DNA of 64,000 nucleotides from Immersiella caudata (Eukaryota; Ascomycota; Sordariomycetes; Sordariales; Lasiosphaeriaceae). The stretch is taken from NCBI GenBank assembly GCA_030512335.1, contig JAULSU010000007.1, positions 3,410,001 to 3,474,000 of the forward strand, read 5' to 3'. The position numbers and the translations under genes are program-made. Shown here piece after piece: positions 1 through 11,502 of this stretch (positions within the stretch are counted from its first letter, which is position 1; every line of letters begins with the position of its first letter). The notes beneath the pieces are model-generated. The model worked only from the letters and a program-made list of their open reading frames with translations, ran no database searches and was not told the DNA's origin.

Positions 1-375
1 AAATCCATCTGCTTCACCAGGCTAGATAAACCCGGCTCGGTCAAGGGATCCGGCCACTATTGGGAAAAGATGAGTTACACAGAGTGCAGATGCGAGGTGC
101 CGTTTTTTACCGGGCCGCGTGTCCCAAACCAAAGTATCAGCTCCAGGCACCAACATGCCCGCATGGGCAGCAATGGTCGCATTCACATGATTCTCTCGGT
201 TTTCTATTTGCTTGCCCCCACCTTTCGCATCGATTCTATCAAAGTCTGTACGGAACCGAGCGGATACTTCTCTCAACGTTAGCGCCATGATGACGCTCAA
301 AACTCCTGGCTTCGGGAGTCCTCCCGATTGCGCAAAGCAGTATTACCATGAAGCGTGGCGTAACAATGCAGAGCT
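1..375. other. left edge, no supported gene
   Basis: The window opens in sequence where I recognise no family. A minus-strand frame of 88 codons (ATG at 288, stop at 22) is open but resembles nothing I know. The first exon of the downstream PQ-loop gene probably lies here, but I could not place it with a matching splice phase. Confidence 0.3.
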
Positions 376-389
376 GTGAGTACTGCCAG

Positions 390-1444
390 GTACCCAGTTA
401 ACTACCTCATTCCTTGGCTGAAAAGAAACTTCAATAGACTCCTCTGCGTCGTCATCGTCATCGCATACCTCCCACAGTACACATCGATCTGGCGGACCTC
501 AAGCGCCACTGGAATATCATCGCATTACATCCTCCACCATGCCCTCTTCTCCACACTGTCTCTATCCATCCGAATCGCAAATGACATCTTCTACCATGCT
601 TTCAGCTGTGTTAATGACGGCACACTTCGGGGATGGCGGGCGACATCGGTACTGACGGGATACTATCAGATTGCCACGCAATGGGCCTGCGCCATGACAC
701 TGTGAGTCCGCCCCCCCACCCCCCACCCCCCCGCCTGGCACCTTTATCTAGGTAGTAAAGTCCCCATTTCCTGATGCATCATCAAGTGTAATAATCTTCC
801 TGCAACAATACGATTGGCAGTCACACAAGGAAACAGAACCAGACGCCGTATCCCCCTTCATCATCAAAACAACCTTCATCTCCGTCGTCGTCGCCTTGCT
901 ACCCATCAGCCTCCTCTTCCTCTGGCACAACGATGACGACTGGGCAAAGCAACCCATGGCCGGGAACGTCGCCGTTTATGTCTTTGGGCTGGGCTTCTTC
1001 TTACTCCCTCAGCACGTCGGGATTACGTTCATTTTCAGCTTCGGTCAGTTGTTTTACCAGATTCGGCTTCTGGGGTCGATGAAAACCCGGGGTGCTTTAC
1101 GTGTTGTGTCTGCGGGACTGCTGTCCATTTCGCTCGTTGCTCTTGGAGTGTTGCAGCTCTTGAGGTCGCGGCCGAACTTGGATCTCAAATGGAGGGGCCC
1201 CCGAGAAGTTGACCAAATCAATCAGGTCAGCTACATGTGGTTCCAGGTGAGCATCACGCTGGGATATCTAACTGTCGGGATGGGAAATTTGGTCTTGTTT
1301 AGCCTCTGCTGGTGGTATGATCAGGGGAGAATTCTGTGGAGGAGGGTTGGGGCGGTGCGTTTGGAATGATGGTATCATGCCCATCCTATACGGCCTGAGC
1401 GTTGACCTGATATTTTGCAGAAGCGTGTGCGGTATGGGAAGTAG
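390..1444 (+). CDS. PQ-loop family multi-pass membrane protein (5' end unresolved)
   Basis: Three exons can be traced. The first visible one runs to 701 and carries a PQ-loop signature, AYLPQYTSIWRT, followed by a hydrophobic segment. A GTGAGT intron (702-786) joins in phase to VIIFLQQYDWQ. Exon 787-1354 adds further hydrophobic segments and a basic loop. A second intron (1355-1420, GTGCGT to TTGCAG) leads to a last exon coding KRVRYGK and a stop at 1442-1444. PQ-loop proteins are seven-helix membrane proteins, several of which are vacuolar or lysosomal amino-acid or cystine exporters; the substrate here cannot be read. No in-frame ATG precedes the PQ-loop, so the start exon lies upstream. 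The start given is a possible splice acceptor (TGCCAG, 384-389). Confidence 0.6.
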
Positions 1445-1519
1445 ACGGTTTCATTGACCAGGGTCGCTAATGACAGCGGCAAACATGCTACAACTGAGGG
1501 GGCAGATCATCCTAGCAGT

Positions 1520-1545
1520 TATATGTATATATATATATATATATA
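1520..1545. repeat. TA dinucleotide microsatellite
   Basis: An almost pure TA run sits between the convergent PQ-loop and GST genes. It is a simple repeat with no coding sense. Confidence 0.8.
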
Positions 1546-1654
1546 ATCTGCTTGCACCATACAACAGGCATCCTACCTTCACCTTCCACCCCAAACCCGC
1601 CGACTCCATGACGAATATTACGCCCTCCACGCGTCTTTCTCGCGCAGCGGCCCC

Positions 1655-2326
1655 TCACACCGTCTTCACCACCGGCGGCTCCGCCCCCAACACCAACTCC
1701 ATCCCCGGGTCCCCCTTCCCCATCGCCCTCAAATACGCCTCCCTACCCCCCACCCTCCTCAGAAACCCCAAAATGCCCTCATACCCCGCCAAACTATACC
1801 CGTAAAAGTACCTCATCGTCGTCAGCGAAAACACCACCATGATATCCGCCGCCGTGAACTGGCTCCCCGCAAGCCACTCATTCCCTCTCAACCTCTTATC
1901 CAGCGCCTCCAACGACCGCCTAAACCGATCGCCCATCGTCTTGGCCAGCGGATGACCCGGATCCAGCCCCGCGGCCTGGATGATCAGGGGTCTTCCCAGT
2001 GTCGGCTGGAAAGTGCCGTTGCACCAGTGGAACCAGTACAGGAAATCCGGATAGGCTGGGTCCTCGGGCGGGAGGAGGAGTTGGCTGTTGCCGTGGCGGC
2101 GGCAGATATATTCGACGCACGCGGTTGACTCGGCTAGAGTGAGATTTGCGTCCGAGTCGTGGATTACGGGCGCGGTGCCGGCCGGGTGGAGGGCTTTGTA
2201 CTCGGGGGGTGCGAGGTAGGGATCGCGGGTGTAGGTTTCGAGGTGGTAGGGGATGTTGAGCTCTTCGCAGAGCCAGAGGAGGCGTTCGGATTGGGAGCGG
2301 TGGAGGTGGTGGATTGTTAGTGCCAT
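1655..2326 (-). CDS. glutathione S-transferase-like protein
   Basis: A single-exon protein of 223 residues. The N-terminal third is a thioredoxin-like GST_N domain: MALTIHHLHRSQSERLLWLCEEL, then HPAGTAPVI (the cis-proline region) and LAESTACVEYI, matching the usual ESxAIxxYL. The C-terminal part has the GST_C pattern, with LRGNEWLAGSQFTAADI near residues 150-170; this buried aspartate motif is diagnostic. Such cytosolic enzymes conjugate glutathione to electrophiles. I chose the ATG at 2326 because it begins exactly at the GST_N strand; the frame is open 32 codons further upstream but without conserved sequence. Confidence 0.85.
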   Translation of the reverse strand: MALTIHHLHRSQSERLLWLCEELNIPYHLETYTRDPYLAPPEYKALHPAGTAPVIHDSDANLTLAESTACVEYICRRHGNSQLLLPPEDPAYPDFLYWFHWCNGTFQPTLGRPLIIQAAGLDPGHPLAKTMGDRFRRSLEALDKRLRGNEWLAGSQFTAADIMVVFSLTTMRYFYGYSLAGYEGILGFLRRVGGREAYLRAMGKGDPGMELVLGAEPPVVKTV

Positions 2327-2987
2327 TGTACCCCTATATGCTCCTTGTAGGTAGTGTGCTTTGATTTGTTGGGCCGCTGGGTTGTGGTGAGAATTGAATT
2401 TGGAGAGGAGGAGCTGCATCACAGGAGCGGGTTGATGAACATGTTAAATCATTGGCCAGCGCCCGAATCATTTTCGTCGAGTCCGAGATGCTCGTGGATC
2501 GGGATCCTCGAGTCCGATGATACTGCGTATACGTCGATCATTCGTGTTGTCGAGTGACTCACAGGAAAAGTTATCACCGTGTTATCTCCGCGTAAATTAC
2601 CAGCACATCTTGTTGGATAGCATGTTTCCCGAGTACTGCTCGGCCTCCGAAACCGCCACCAATCCTGGATCTTCCACTCCGGCCTGAGGGGGGCTTGCCA
2701 ACCCCGACTCCCCGCTATGTCCGCAGCACCTTGAAGAGGGCAAATTGAGACGCATCTTCAAAGGAACCCCGTTGGCAAAGTCTTCCCTTCCTGATCATGT
2801 CGGGAACGGCCTTCAAAGTTTTCCATGGAGGCGTGTCTCCCATAGGTTCCCCAGGAAACAGTTTGCCGCCCCCGGAGGGGGGGGGGGAGGGGGGTTCACC
2901 GCAACGGCACTTGGGTACATGCTCAGTGCTATCCGATGCGGGTGGTGTCCAACGCGGGCACGAGAAATAGGGAAGTGGTAGGGCTGG
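2327..2987. other. intergenic, G-rich tract
   Basis: No gene recognised. A G run interrupted by a single A lies at about 2876-2893. Frames on both strands are open by chance in this GC-rich sequence. Confidence 0.5.
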
Positions 2988-3990
2988 TCGGTCACCATTC
3001 TGTCTCTTGACATATCCGGAGCGTTTGACAATGTTCCACGGCGGAAACTGCTTGAGGTCCTCATCTCTCAAGGCTTTCCGTACTGGATCGTGGAGTATAT
3101 CCATTCGTCTCTTTTAAAACGGCTCGTCACGCTTGAGATGCCGGGGTCAAAACCAATGGAGTACAACATCAACAATGGTGTTCCACAGGGAAAGTCTATT
3201 GTCACCCATTCTGCTCATGATGTACACGGCTAGGTTGCTGAAGACACTTGAAGACTGCAACATTCCTAACACTTGGAATGCCGAACCCCGCTTTTTTCGC
3301 CTTTGCAGATGATCACAAGATCATCATTATGTCGCCGAGTTTTGCGATCGACTGCAGAGTCATTGAGCGCCTTCACGAGGAGGTGATGAAATGGGCCACC
3401 GAATTCAGCATGTCCTTTGGCTCCCGAAAAACACAGGACAATGCATTTCGAGCCCACTCGCAAGTGTCGATTCCTCAGGGTCATCATGACGAGCCAAAGC
3501 AGTGGCAGCTCACACACATTATAGGGAAGAAACGTCGAGACACCTCGAGACACCTCGATTGTGGAACGGGAGAAAAGAAACTCAACCGACCACGGCTGCT
3601 GTTTTTGAAGCGCCTAAAATTCCCGGCCTTGACAGCTCCAAAGTCCTGAAGACTACCTCTAGGTGCCTAGAATACGAGTTTCTTGGATTTCACATGAACT
3701 ACAAGCTGGAATGGAATTTCCACGTCGAGGAGGCAGGCCTTTCCCCGATGATCCACCAATTTCTCGCTGGCCCCTTGTTCCAGATCGAAAAGGAAGTTCG
3801 CGTGGCGCTTGACAACCTATGGCGCGTCGCGAGTTCGTCCTACGGCGCGGGACTAGACGATTTAAGGAAGCTCTAATTACCTCGCCAACATTTCGCCCTC
3901 TATTTTCATATGCATGCGCTGCCTGGTACCTGCCAGAAGGAGATGCAGGCCATCATCGACGCAACGCAGACTTCCGTACTGCCGGTGGAT
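2988..3990 (+). mobile_element. decayed non-LTR (LINE, Tad-like) retrotransposon, reverse transcriptase remnant
   Basis: Read across frames, this stretch spells a LINE reverse transcriptase in order. SLDISGAFDNVPRRKLLEVL (motif A, about 3003-3065) is followed by NNGVPQGKSI (motif B, about 3170), then SPIL in the next frame, then FFAFADDHKIII (motif C, FADD at about 3300). Beyond it come ERLHEEVMKWATEF, EYEFLGFHMNYKLEW and FSYACAAWYLPEG, which match the thumb/connection region of fungal LINEs. At least three frameshifts separate these blocks. No endonuclease domain, poly-A tail or target-site duplication is visible, so this is a truncated dead copy. It is not AT-rich, so it was not heavily mutated by RIP. 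Confidence 0.85.
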
Positions 3991-4785
3991 GGCACGCGGC
4001 ATGGGAGTGTCCCGGTGTGGAATATAAGACTACCCCACCGCTGCCGGACGTCGAGACTCTCCTGAAAGAAGAGGCTTAGGGGAAGTCTTCTTAAAGTGGA
4101 ACAGTGGTAGGGGAGAAGATTTGTTGACCCATGCATAACCGGGAGTGCTGGCCTTGTTTGACGTGGCCCCGGATCATGCCCACCGGCAGAGGTCCGCACT
4201 ACCTCTGGTTGTGCAGCTTTACCATTGTTAACTCTTCCCTGGCCAGCCATTCTTTTCCCTCCCGCATCCAATGCCATGAGACACAATGCATGGTGCAACC
4301 GATGTTTGCTTCGTAGTCTTGACATCTCGCCTTTCCCATCATCCAACCCCGTAGCCACGGCGAGGGGCAGACAGCTTTGACGTGGATGGCAACTATCCTG
4401 AGCCAGCATCAGACATTTTTCAGATATACTCGATACAAAACGCAAACTTGCTCCAGTTCACGTCGTATGGACCCATTCACATCTCATGTTGCATTCCCAT
4501 TTCGGGAACAGACTCATGCGAGGTGATGTGATTTCCAATCTTCCCATCCGCCATGTAAACGCCCTGCCAAACTATACAACGCCCATCGTGATCATACGTA
4601 GCTCCATCCCAGCATCCATGCATCCAAGTATACGTGCATTACTCATAACTCCCACTCCCGCTTCCCAGATGATACACCCTAAAGAATTAGAAGTACACGC
4701 GCTCATGGAACGTGCATGAATAATAAAAAAACAATGAAGGAACCAACACCACCTCTCAGTCCCACCCCTTACACAGGGCCCAAAA
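3991..4785. other. intergenic, no gene seen
   Basis: Sequence between the LINE relic and the 3' end of the DUF6594 gene. Short frames only; nothing recognised. Confidence 0.5.
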
Positions 4786-6849
4786 CTAAACAACCACCGC
4801 CAAAAACCCCATCACCCCCCCATAAACCCCCACCAACACCAAGATATCTCTCGTGGACGTCGCCGCTTCCCCTCGTGCTCTCCCCTGCGCCGGGATTCCC
4901 CCCTCCTCAACTCCATCATCCATCCTCGTCCTCAACGCAGAGACAACAAGTCCTACCACCAGCACCACCGCCATGCGAAACACAAAGTCGGTTATGAAGC
5001 CAAAGGTTAGGATGGGAGCCACTACGGCGAGGGCGGCGAGGAGGGTGAGGTTTGTCGTTGGTGTTAATGTCGTTGTCGGGTAGAGTGCTGGCTGAGCAAG
5101 GTCGAGGGGGATTTGCTGATGTGGCGAGGAGACGGATTGTTTACGTGAAGGAGAAGAGCTGTTGGTGTTTGTATTGGTTCCGGTGTCGGGTGGGGAGGGG
5201 GAGAATCCTACTTGTTGTTGGTCACTTCTCATACTCACAGCAACAAAAAGGGGGAAGAGAGGGACATACCAAAAGTTGTTTTGAGAGGCATAGGCGTGAG
5301 CATATCCTCGGATAGCGCAGGTGAGGATGTAGATGACGAAGAGGAAGAGGAAGAGCGGCGCGAGGTTTTGGCTGAGGAGAGGCAGACGAGGTCATCGGTG
5401 GGATCGAGAAAGCGGGTTTCGATCTCGGCGATGGGGTTGCGGGTGGCGAGGTAGGTGCGGTAGGTTTCGATATCGGAGAGAGAGGCCGAGGGGAGGGCTT
5501 GGGTATCGGTGAAGGAGGTGAGGACTTGGTCTGGGAACTGTTAGTGAGGTGTTTTGGGAAGGATTGAACGGGGGGGGGGAAGGGGGGGGGGGGGGGCGCG
5601 TACTGTAGTGGCCGAGTTTAAATCCGATTTTGCCAAGGATGTCCGTCTTGTGCCATTGGAGCTCGCCGCCGGCCATAAACTCAGCTCGTCGAGAGGCAGG
5701 GAGGATGCAGTTTGCCAGTCGCCGGGTTTGGGTATCGGTTGTGTCCAAGCGGTGGAGTTGCTCTTCCAGCTCGCTCAGTTCGTCTTGCAAGTGCAGTAGA
5801 AGACGGTGGTTGAGCGCCTCGAAGCGTCGATATATCGGCTTGATAGGGGGCTCGCCGTCATCAGCGTGAGCTGACCTCATCGACCCGCGCCTCCTCGGAC
5901 GGGTGTTCTCCGAGCTAGACAGCTTCGCCGCGAGGAGTTCGTACCCTGACATGGGCAGCTTCTCGGCTCTCGGCAGGTGTTTTGCGTGTCCTTGACCAGG
6001 CGCGGCGATCCGGGGCTGGAGCTCCTTTGGCGGAATATGCGGGTGCTTCATTGGGCCTCTTGTCATCTCAGGGGTCCCGTACCTGTCCACGTTCTCTTTG
6101 GCATCCAATTGTGCCGTTTGGTCCTGATCCGATGTCGCTGGTGGCTGGTTGTCTCCGTTGATGCTATGTTCAGGGGTCGTTGCGTCCGTATCAGCTGTGC
6201 TGCGCTGGCCGGCGCTGTCGTTGCTCGAAGACGACGAAGATGCGCTTCGTGGCGACCATTCCCCAGAAGTCTCAACCACGCGTCGGATGTCCTCCTCCGT
6301 GATATCCGGAGAATCCAAGTCCAGAAAGCTCATGGCGTTGGGCCTCTTGCGGGTATCAGTTGCATCCGTCTGGATGGTTTTGAAATCGTCCTTCGACGCA
6401 GTCCCCCTGCGTTTTCGTTGCTCCGGTTGCTCCAAAGCTGGCGCAGAGCTCCTGGCCCGCGTAGGTCTCCGAGCGCCCCGAGAATCAAAGAGATCCGAAA
6501 CGTCGCCTTCCAAATCCATCAAGGTCTGCGCATCGGCGGTCTCCTCTCGCAGACTGGCCTGCGCCATCCTGCTGTTGCGGTGGGAGCGCTGAGGTTGCGC
6601 GCTCTGCGACCGCGAAATGGGGCGTCTGTCCCCTTTTGGCCTTCGATCGGAGCTTCGTGGCCGTGGCTCGGCGGCTTCCCGCTTGCATGAAACGGCGGTG
6701 CCCGAGTCGGAACCAGAACCAGAACTAGAACTGGTAGAGCTCTGCCGCTTCTCTGCCGTTTCGCGCAATGCCCATGACTTTTTGGCAACGTTGGCGGCGT
6801 CTTGCAGCTTCGACAGCAGCTCCGACTGTGGCAGCACCGTGGGATACAT
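4786..6849 (-). CDS. DUF6594 domain protein with disordered N-terminus and C-terminal membrane helices
   Basis: Three exons: 6849-5604, 5530-5270 and 5210-4786 (643 residues). Introns are 73 nt (branch CACTAAC) and 59 nt, both phase 1. Residues 1-320 are low-complexity, rich in Ser, Arg and Gln. The DUF6594 core follows: GYELLAAKLSS, IYRRFEALNHRLLLHLQDEL, then GGELQWHKTDILGKIGFKLGHY. It continues across intron 1 as NQVLTSFTDTQALPS and SDIETYRTYLATRNP. The C-terminus has two or three hydrophobic segments (LTLLAALAVVAPILTFGF, VFRMAVVLVVGLVVSAL, ILVLVGVYGGVMGFLAVVV), as is usual in this fungal family. The function of DUF6594 is unknown. Reading is open to a non-ATG codon at 7029, but the first ATG is 6849. 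Confidence 0.8.
5571..5596. repeat. G homopolymer tract inside intron 1 of the DUF6594 gene
   Basis: A run of G broken by one A lies at the donor side of the 73-nt intron (C-rich on the transcribed strand). Length variation is likely. Confidence 0.8.
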
Positions 6850-8056
6850 GGTCGGGAGGAGGTGCAAATGGCGCACCGCTGCACCAGACGGGGAAGATTG
6901 AGGTGGGTACTTCCGGGCGGGAGAATTGGAGCTGGGTAATGTCCGTTTTTCGGATGGCGTCGTCGTCGTACCGGAAGCAGTCAGATGCAAAATGCCGCGA
7001 GCGTGCGACGTGATCGGAAAGTCAGTCAATCTGGAGAAGACATATATCGCACAACATGGGCAAGTAGAAACACCGGTGCAGGGGCGCAGGCCATTTTGAA
7101 TGACAGGTGTTGGCAGGCAGACCCGAGAACCCAGAAGTCCGGAAACCTAGGTAAGGCTGCGGCAAGGGGGCGTGGGCGAGGGTGGAAGAGTGGCCTGATT
7201 TTTTTTGTCGCCGTGTTTTATATGGTGATCTTGACCAGTCGGGATGGCCCATCGCGGGGTGCCATCACGACCTTGTGTTTGTGACCTTGCATGGAGATCC
7301 GAGCTTTTTGGAGCTAAAAGCGGGTGCGAAGCGTTGCTGTCGTTTTTGCGAGCACCCATTCCTCGGGTCAGAGGTAGCGCTGCCACTGAACCGCTATGGC
7401 GCGGGTACTTGGGCGCTGAGCTGCGGTTCAGGCCCCGAGTGTTTCAGATGTGACAGGCGAAGGGGCCGTTTTTTGCTGATGGAGGGTGGCAGGTAGACGC
7501 GGAGTGGAGATCGGTAGTGATCGCGTGTCGCGAGTTGCGAGTCTGACCTGCTGTCGCCCATGGCCGTTGTCGGCAAAAAAACCATGCCATTGCTGATGAG
7601 GATCAAGCAGTGATCGAAAAGTCTTGATCGCGTCCAGATGAATGCGATTGGGCTTTTGGTGGTGTCGCAGGAAGAAAGGATCCGCGCCTCGATCCCGGTC
7701 GACCGTCGACTTGGCGGGGAATAGACCCACCCCCAGCTGATTTGCCCCACCATCCACCCAGCGGCTCGGATGATGGCCACGAGCTACTGTGAGGTTCGGT
7801 GGGTCACCCCTATGCTGAGTGAGCATATGCACACTTGAGACTGACTTCAGATGATGTTCTCTGCCTTTAATTGACCAAGAGAAAGCTGCGTCGGAAGATG
7901 TCCAAACCCCTATTTGGCCACAATACTATGGTGCTGTGAATAACAAAGAAAACATCGGTAAGTAAGACGTCGATAATGAATCTCTAAAATACCATTTCCA
8001 AATAGTGAAGAGTCCGAAAATCAAGAGAATAATACTAGAAGTATCCTTCATCATGG
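6850..8056. other. intergenic
   Basis: Promoter side of the DUF6594 gene and the 3' side of the following pseudogene. Overlapping frames on both strands (for example 7394-7832) lack conserved motifs. Nothing recognised. Confidence 0.5.
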
Positions 8057-9161
8057 CTAGGGCATCACCGGGCCATCAGCTCTCTGTTTGACACCTGCAA
8101 CCGGGGGCGGCAAAACACCACTCAAAGGTCCCAACGACCCAATGCTGGGGAGCCTAACCCCATTGTTTCCACCCCCCCGGTTTGCAGACAGCGGTGCCAG
8201 CATCCTTGACGGCTCAACGACGGCCTCTGCAGCTGGCCTGATGCCCGGGCTCTGGCGCAAGTGCTGCATGACAGTGAAGTGCTGCATGACAGTGATGTGC
8301 TCAAAGTCGGATCCAAGCAGCTGCCGCAACTTGGCCTGGTCAAACTCCACAAAGTTGTTTGTTGCTGCGGCAATGTTCCTGTCCCACTCTTGCTTTGCGC
8401 GGCTGAAAAGACCAAGGCCCTTTGTGACGACAAGGGTGTTTGGGTGGTATGACGGCTCGAGACATGTGTGCAATTTGTCCTGGTCCGGTCGAGCATGGTG
8501 TGTTCGTGTGGCGAGCTCAGGTCGATGACCATGGTGCCGAACATGCCGGGTATCTCCTCGGACGCGGAATGGGGCGCGAAGGAATCACCCTTCTCGTAGA
8601 GCAGCATCTTTTCCAGCACAGCAGTGACGGGCTGCTTGACAGCCAGCCTGTCACTGCAGTACTTGATGGCGACGTCGACGGTTTTCTGCCAGTCGGGGTT
8701 ACGGATCTGGGACAGAGTAGGGTCGAGTGCTCAAGTGTTGTTGGCAGAAGCGTCAGCAATGATCTCAGTATCTTCACTGGAGGCTGGTTTCTGCGAGTTA
8801 GTTTCGCGCACAAGACGTTCAGAGGGGGTGTTGAGGCCATACACTGATGAGCTTTGTCGACAATTTGACGAGCCTGTACCTCGTTGAGAGGGAGGGAAAT
8901 GGGACCGACGCCGTTCACAGCGAGATCAAGCCGTAGGCTTGGGAGCTTGGCGAATGTGGCAAATGTGGCTCTTGACTAGATCTTATCCAACGCTGTTTGA
9001 AGATCCTTTTTCAGCCCCACAGAAAACTCGACCGTGCTGAAGTCGCTGGGCGCTGTACTCGCTGTGTCGCTCGCTACCGACTCTTCGTCATCCTCCTTAT
9101 CGTCCTTGCCCTCATTGCCCCCTTGCCCTCTTGCCCTCACTATCGTCCTCCCCTTCGCCAT
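8057..9161 (-). pseudogene. 2OG-Fe(II) oxygenase-like gene, disabled
   Basis: Reading from an ATG at 9161, an acidic leader ends in LKKDLQTALDKI. An in-frame TAG follows, after which the same frame continues as SRATFATFAKLPSLRLDLAVNGVGPISLPL, the typical start of fungal 2OG-Fe(II) oxygenase-like proteins. A shifted frame gives DTEIIADASANNT, a TGA where the family has Trp, and then ALDPTLSQIRNPDWQ. Next comes EKMLLYEKGDSFAPHSASEEIPGMFGTMVIDL, in which the iron-binding HxD reads HSA. A further shift leads to the end near 8057, which carries a perfect 18-bp duplication at about 8262-8297. The stops, frame changes and lost aspartate together argue for a dead gene. The last 130 residues match nothing I know and may be a different fragment. 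Confidence 0.7.
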
Positions 9162-9315
9162 CGTTGACCGCTCCGATTGAGTCCACTGGGGGCGGCGAGT
9201 GGCCCGTGGATCAGCGTAGACAAGTCCATCGCGAATGGAACTTGCAAGCCGCACTGGCTCTTAGAAAAGGGGGCGACAATGAAAGATCCTTAGTCTTTAG
9301 CAAACATCGCCATCA

Positions 9316-9340
9316 CTTTGACGCGTGTGAAGCGTCAAAG
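9316..9340. repeat. short perfect inverted repeat
   Basis: CTTTGACGC and GCGTCAAAG flank a 7-nt loop. It lies just upstream of the dead oxygenase gene. It could be a binding site or chance. Confidence 0.5.
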
Positions 9341-9836
9341 GTTTTTGTTTGCGCACTCCTGGGATGACCCCACCGGAGAGAGGGTCCCTGGCGTTGTCGG
9401 CCAGCATCGGAAGGCCCGAGCTTGAGAAAAAGAAATGACTCTCCCTATCGAAGTCTTCCATTTCAGTTGTGCGAATTCAATACAGGCCCGTACTTGGTCA
9501 ATTCGGAAAGTTCCTGTCAGATGCTCATTTTGGACGAGTGTACGGCGGAAGTGGTCTCGCCCCTGACCTCCGAAGTCCGCGACCCAGCGCTCTGGTCCCC
9601 TCCTGCTGCCAAGACCGAGTCCCACTCTCTCGCTGCTGCCCTCTCGCCGTCAGCTGGCAGCTGCGGAAGCTGATAGGTCACCCTGGAGGACAAGATGGAA
9701 GGCCACTCAGCTGCCGGCAATCAGGTGATTTGCACTGATGAGGGGCTGGTTGGGTGGCAACTTCCAACCTGAGGGCAAGCACCAGAGACGCCTGAACGGT
9801 TGCTCAACTTCAATTCCACGGCACTGGGCCACGCCT

Positions 9837-11502
9837 ATGCGCCTCGATAACACCATGCGACTCATCAACACGACAACCCTGAAACTGCACGAGTTCTACG
9901 GCACAGTCCCACAGTACGCCATTCTCTCGCACACATGGGGCGATGAGGAAGTGACCCTCGAAGAGTTTACCAGAGACCCAACCGGCTCATCCGCAGGCCA
10001 CAAGAAGATCCAGGCGGCATCTCGTCAGGCTCGTAATGACAACCTCGACTTCCTGTGGGTAGATACCTGCTGCATCATGAAGAGCAGCAGCGCCGAGCTG
10101 AGCGAAGCAATCAACTCCATGTTTCGGTGGTACCAAGAGGCAGAAGTCTGCTATGTCTATCTCGTCGACTTCGAGATCGACTATGAACGGGAAGTGGGCA
10201 AATTCCCGTTCGAATTGGAATCTGCCATATCCGAATGCCGTTGGTTTACAAGAGGGTGGTGTCTTCAGGAGCTGATCGTGCCACGCAACGTTCGTTTCTA
10301 CGATAAAGAGTGGACGCTTGTCGCGACAAAACGTGGCTGGGAGGTTGAATTATCTCACATGACTGGCATCGACGCCAAAGTCCTTCAAGACTCCCGACGC
10401 GAGGTCCTGGACCGTTGCCCAGTCGCCCAGAGAATGTCTTGGGCAGCACACCGGTAAACAACTCAGGTAGAAGATATTGCTTACTGCCTTTTGGGCATCT
10501 TTAACGTCAACATGCCCATGCTCTACGGCGAAGGAGAAAAGGCATTTGTGCGTCTGCAAGAGGAAATCATCAAACGCTCGAACGACCTGTCTATATTTGG
10601 CTGGAGTAACCCGGATGCGGAGGACCACTCGCCAACGGGAAGTACCTACATCAGCCTGTTTGCCGACTCTCCCAGGTTGTTCATCCATTGTGACCAGGTT
10701 GAGGCGAATCCGGATCTTCAGCACGCTACAGTTCAGTTCACTCTTTCCAATAGGGGTGTAAACATGACAGGACAGCAACTGATGACTTTCACAGGGCAGC
10801 CAGGACAAACGGAGCCCTGCTACATCCTCTTCCTTGATTATATGAGGCCAACAGACCGGGTTGGCTCGAGCTTCATGTCATTATTTATTGTCTTGAAAAT
10901 GGTGGCCAGTGGTTTGTTTGCACGAACAAACCTATGCGGCAAAGGGCAGACGGGACAGCCTCCAGGAACAATGGATGGAGTACAAAGACATGGCTATCGT
11001 AACACAATCCTGGGGCGCTCTCATGCCAGCCCCGACATGGCCCAAACGAGACAGCTTGTACATCACGCTACATAGCGATGGGGACCAAGTTGATGAGCGC
11101 AGCGCTATTCACGCTCTCGGGCCAGCAGAGTCATGGGACTTGCCCAACAGTCGCTTTCTCACAAATAGCCGTCCTAACTTTGTAGCATTCATGAAGATCA
11201 TGCCCGATACCTCCAGTTCATTGATCAACAACTTCATCCTTGTTGTTGCCACGAGCCGGGATGCACCATCGATTCGTCTCATCCCAGCTCCTATCTGGAC
11301 GATTTACGAAAGTGGGGGTAAAACTATCACATCTATTGCAAGGCAGGCTACTTCTTACCAGCTGGCAAAAAATGATGTAGATACTCCTGAGCGGCTGGAG
11401 CTCCCAGAATACATTGTTACTGCGACATTGGAGAAGAAAGCGATATCAGAGGTCGATTACGGGGATTATTACCGCATCGCGATAAATTGGGTCAGCAAAT
11501 AG
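9837..11502 (+). pseudogene. HET-domain (heterokaryon incompatibility) gene, disabled
   Basis: The ATG at 9837 (or 9855, MRLINTTTLKLHEF) opens a canonical HET domain. YAILSHTWGDEEVTLEEF is followed by DNLDFLWVDTCCI, MFRWYQEAEVCYVYL and WFTRGWCLQELIVPR. The usual conserved run after the domain is present, RMSWAAHR then TTQVEDIAYCLLGIFNVNMPMLYGEG, but a TAA at 10455-10457 interrupts it in frame, where relatives have Lys or a similar residue. No intron with proper signals can remove the stop. Further on the frame shifts at about 10845 and again near 10905. The tail then runs open to 11502, ending AINWVSK. HET proteins trigger cell death on contact with incompatible partners; this copy should yield only a HET-only fragment of about 206 residues if translated. 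Confidence 0.85.

Noticed and set aside
22..288. 88-codon minus-strand frame at the left edge
   Set aside because: Begins with ATG but has no homology that I recognise and may be chance.
10445..10475. Very short intron removing the TAA in the HET pseudogene
   Set aside because: The only GT...AG pair in place would be about 13 nt, too short to splice.
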